NCBI GenBank assembly: GCA_905236615.1
Contig: CAJORC010000259.1
Span: 1 to 6,808 of the forward strand
Length of the DNA stretch: 6,808 nt
Reading direction: 5' to 3'
Source: an uncultured Lachnospiraceae bacterium
GTDB lineage: Bacteria; Bacillota; Clostridia; Lachnospirales; Lachnospiraceae
In this document: positions 5,814 to 6,808 of the stretch, piece after piece
Layout of the letters: every line of letters starts with the position of its first letter
How positions within the stretch are numbered: position 1 is the first letter of the stretch
Notes under the pieces: model-generated
What the model was told of the DNA's origin: nothing
Database searches by the model: none
What the model saw: only the letters and a program-made list of their open reading frames with translations
Program-made: the position numbers and the translations under genes

Positions 5814-6679
5814 TGGTTAAAAAACTTACAGCCGGTGCTGTCATCATAAGACTTGCGTTTTTCCTTATAGCTCTCTATGTCCTGTTTCCATTCCTTCTTG
5901 TCGTGATAAATGTATTCAGGACGGCAAATGACATCGTTGCAAATCCGGTAAGCACATCGGGTATGTCATTCGATAAACTGATAAAGAATCTGACAGCAGT
6001 TGTGGAAAATACGAATTTCAGCTTCTGGTCGGCCTTTGGAACATCGGCAGTGGTTACGGTCCTTTCGATAGTTCTGCTGGCACTGTTCGGAGGAATGGCA
6101 GCATGGGTAATCTGCCGCAACAAGACAAAATGGTCAATGCTTATCTATATGGTATTCATTGCATCAATGATAATTCCTTTCCAGGTAGTTATGCTTCCGC
6201 TTATCTCGACTTTCAGGGATGTTGGTAAGTTTCTGGGAATCAGCATGCTTCAGTCTTTCCCGGGTATAATTTTCGCTTACCTCGGATTTGGCGGTGCCAT
6301 GACAGTATTCATCCTTACAGGATTTATCAAGACTGTTCCCTATGAACTTGAAGAAGCTGCATCGATCGACGGATGCTCACCTGAAGGAACTTATTTCAAA
6401 GTAATATTCCCTCTTCTTAAGCCGCCGATCGTTACTGTTACGATCCTTAACGGTATGTGGATATGGAACGATTACCTTCTTCCTTCACTTATGCTCGGAC
6501 ATAACGGTAAGGTAAAAACACTTCCGGTTGCAGTTCAGGCATTTGTAGGTTCCTATGTTAAGCAGTGGGATCTGATCCTTACGGCAGCCATGCTTGCGAT
6601 CATTCCGATGATAATTCTCTTCCTCTTTGCACAGAAGCAGATCATGGGAGGTCTTGTAGACGGAGCGATAAAGAGTTAA
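5813..6679 (+). CDS. Sugar ABC transporter permease, MalG-type
   Basis: A 288-residue membrane permease that pairs with the preceding MalF-type protein. The N-terminal span is about 11-33, followed by the binding-protein-dependent permease domain with spans near 73-100, 108-130, 148-171, 203-222 and 254-272. The EAA loop is EAASIDGCSPEGTYFKVIFP (181-200), and the C-terminus QIMGGLVDGAIKS is typical of MalG-like proteins. The ATG shares one base with the upstream stop (ATGTAATG), and its ribosome binding site GGGAGGTGG (5797-5805) lies inside the upstream gene, indicating translational coupling and equal amounts of the two subunits. It is the last gene of the operon; the terminator follows 14 bases after the stop. 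Confidence 0.93.
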   Translation: MVKKLTAGAVIIRLAFFLIALYVLFPFLLVVINVFRTANDIVANPVSTSGMSFDKLIKNLTAVVENTNFSFWSAFGTSAVVTVLSIVLLALFGGMAAWVICRNKTKWSMLIYMVFIASMIIPFQVVMLPLISTFRDVGKFLGISMLQSFPGIIFAYLGFGGAMTVFILTGFIKTVPYELEEAASIDGCSPEGTYFKVIFPLLKPPIVTVTILNGMWIWNDYLLPSLMLGHNGKVKTLPVAVQAFVGSYVKQWDLILTAAMLAIIPMIILFLFAQKQIMGGLVDGAIKS

Positions 6680-6693
6680 ATAAAGTTAATATA

Positions 6694-6727
6694 AAAAAAT
6701 CCGGCGGGGAGATTCGCCGGATTTTTT
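6694..6727 (+). terminator. Intrinsic terminator of the operon
   Basis: CCGGCG (6701-6706) pairs with CGCCGG (6715-6720) around an 8-base loop, and the stem is lengthened by an A-run (6694-6699) pairing with the T-run (6722-6727), giving 13 continuous pairs. The T-run directly follows the GC stem, as expected for rho-independent termination. The A-run on the left means it could also stop transcription from the opposite direction. Confidence 0.9.
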
Positions 6728-6770
6728 AATTCATAGGAAATTGCGTTGCAATCCCCTATGAATTAAAAAA
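6722..6770. repeat. Long palindrome overlapping the terminator T-run
   Basis: Arms 6722-6737 and 6755-6770 are perfect 16-base reverse complements (core AATTCATAGG against CCTATGAATT, flanked by a T-run and an A-run). After a 2x2 mismatch an inner stem ATTGC (6740-6744) pairs with GCAAT (6748-6752). It shares the T-run with the terminator, so the two structures are mutually exclusive in RNA. It may be a back-up terminator for either strand or a miniature repeat inserted beside the terminator. Confidence 0.65.
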
Positions 6771-6784
6771 CGCACTTTGTGCGT
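6770..6784. repeat. Small hairpin at the right end of the window
   Basis: ACGCAC (6770-6775) pairs with GTGCGT (6779-6784) around a TTT loop, immediately after the 6722-6770 palindrome. The remaining bases (6785-6808) are GC-rich with a CG-alternating run and hold no recognisable gene. This may be part of the same repeat unit. Confidence 0.4.
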
Positions 6785-6808
6785 ATGATGCGACGCGCGC
6801 GGATAGGA

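Noticed and set aside
1..6808. CRISPR array, tRNA/rRNA gene, transposase or toxin-antitoxin pair
   Set aside because: No regularly spaced repeats, no tRNA-like cloverleaf and no protein of these kinds was seen on either strand.

Overview
The window holds a compact alpha-glucoside uptake and hydrolysis locus, all on the + strand: a LacI-family repressor (295-1305), a cytoplasmic GH13 oligo-1,6-glucosidase (1527-3188), then a lipoprotein sugar-binding protein (3314-4657) and two MalF/MalG-type permeases (4749-5813 and 5813-6679), closed by a strong intrinsic terminator (6694-6727). The protein style (lipobox lipoprotein with a Gly/Ser/Ala-rich linker, no periplasmic features, moderately AT-rich DNA, purine-rich Shine-Dalgarno sites) points to a low-GC Gram-positive gut or rumen anaerobe, most likely a Lachnospiraceae member of the Butyrivibrio/Roseburia type. 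The family placement is inference; no phylogenetic marker is present.

Layout: positions 1-294 are non-coding and hold a long-range inverted repeat (6-69), a clean TTGACA-N17-TATAAC promoter (176-204) with a palindromic operator over its -10 box, and a perfect 25-bp hairpin (220-275) in the predicted leader of the repressor mRNA. The 221-bp gap 1306-1526 holds one good copy of the same operator at the predicted transcription start and a tandem pair (one degenerate, one good) 42 and 56 bp further on. The gaps inside the operon (3189-3313 and 4658-4748) carry stem-loops without T-tracts, flanking the binding-protein gene. The last 129 bases hold the terminator, a second long palindrome sharing its T-tract, and a small hairpin.

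How it works together (inference from families): the binding protein captures an alpha-linked gluco-oligosaccharide outside the cell, the two permeases pass it through the membrane using an ATPase that is not encoded here (probably a shared MsmK/MsmX-type protein), and the GH13 enzyme cuts it inside the cell. The enzyme carries every catalytic residue at the numbering of Bacillus cereus oligo-1,6-glucosidase and the Val after the nucleophile that is associated with alpha-1,6 specificity, so isomaltose, isomalto-oligosaccharides or panose are the best-guess substrates. The repressor probably controls both itself and the operon through the 14-bp pattern GTTAY-N4-RTAAC.

I found no convincing wholly new system. 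The most noteworthy items are the repressor's operator set, the long leader hairpin next to the repressor's ribosome binding site, a pair of shared motifs present in both intergenic regions, and the palindromes between and after the genes.
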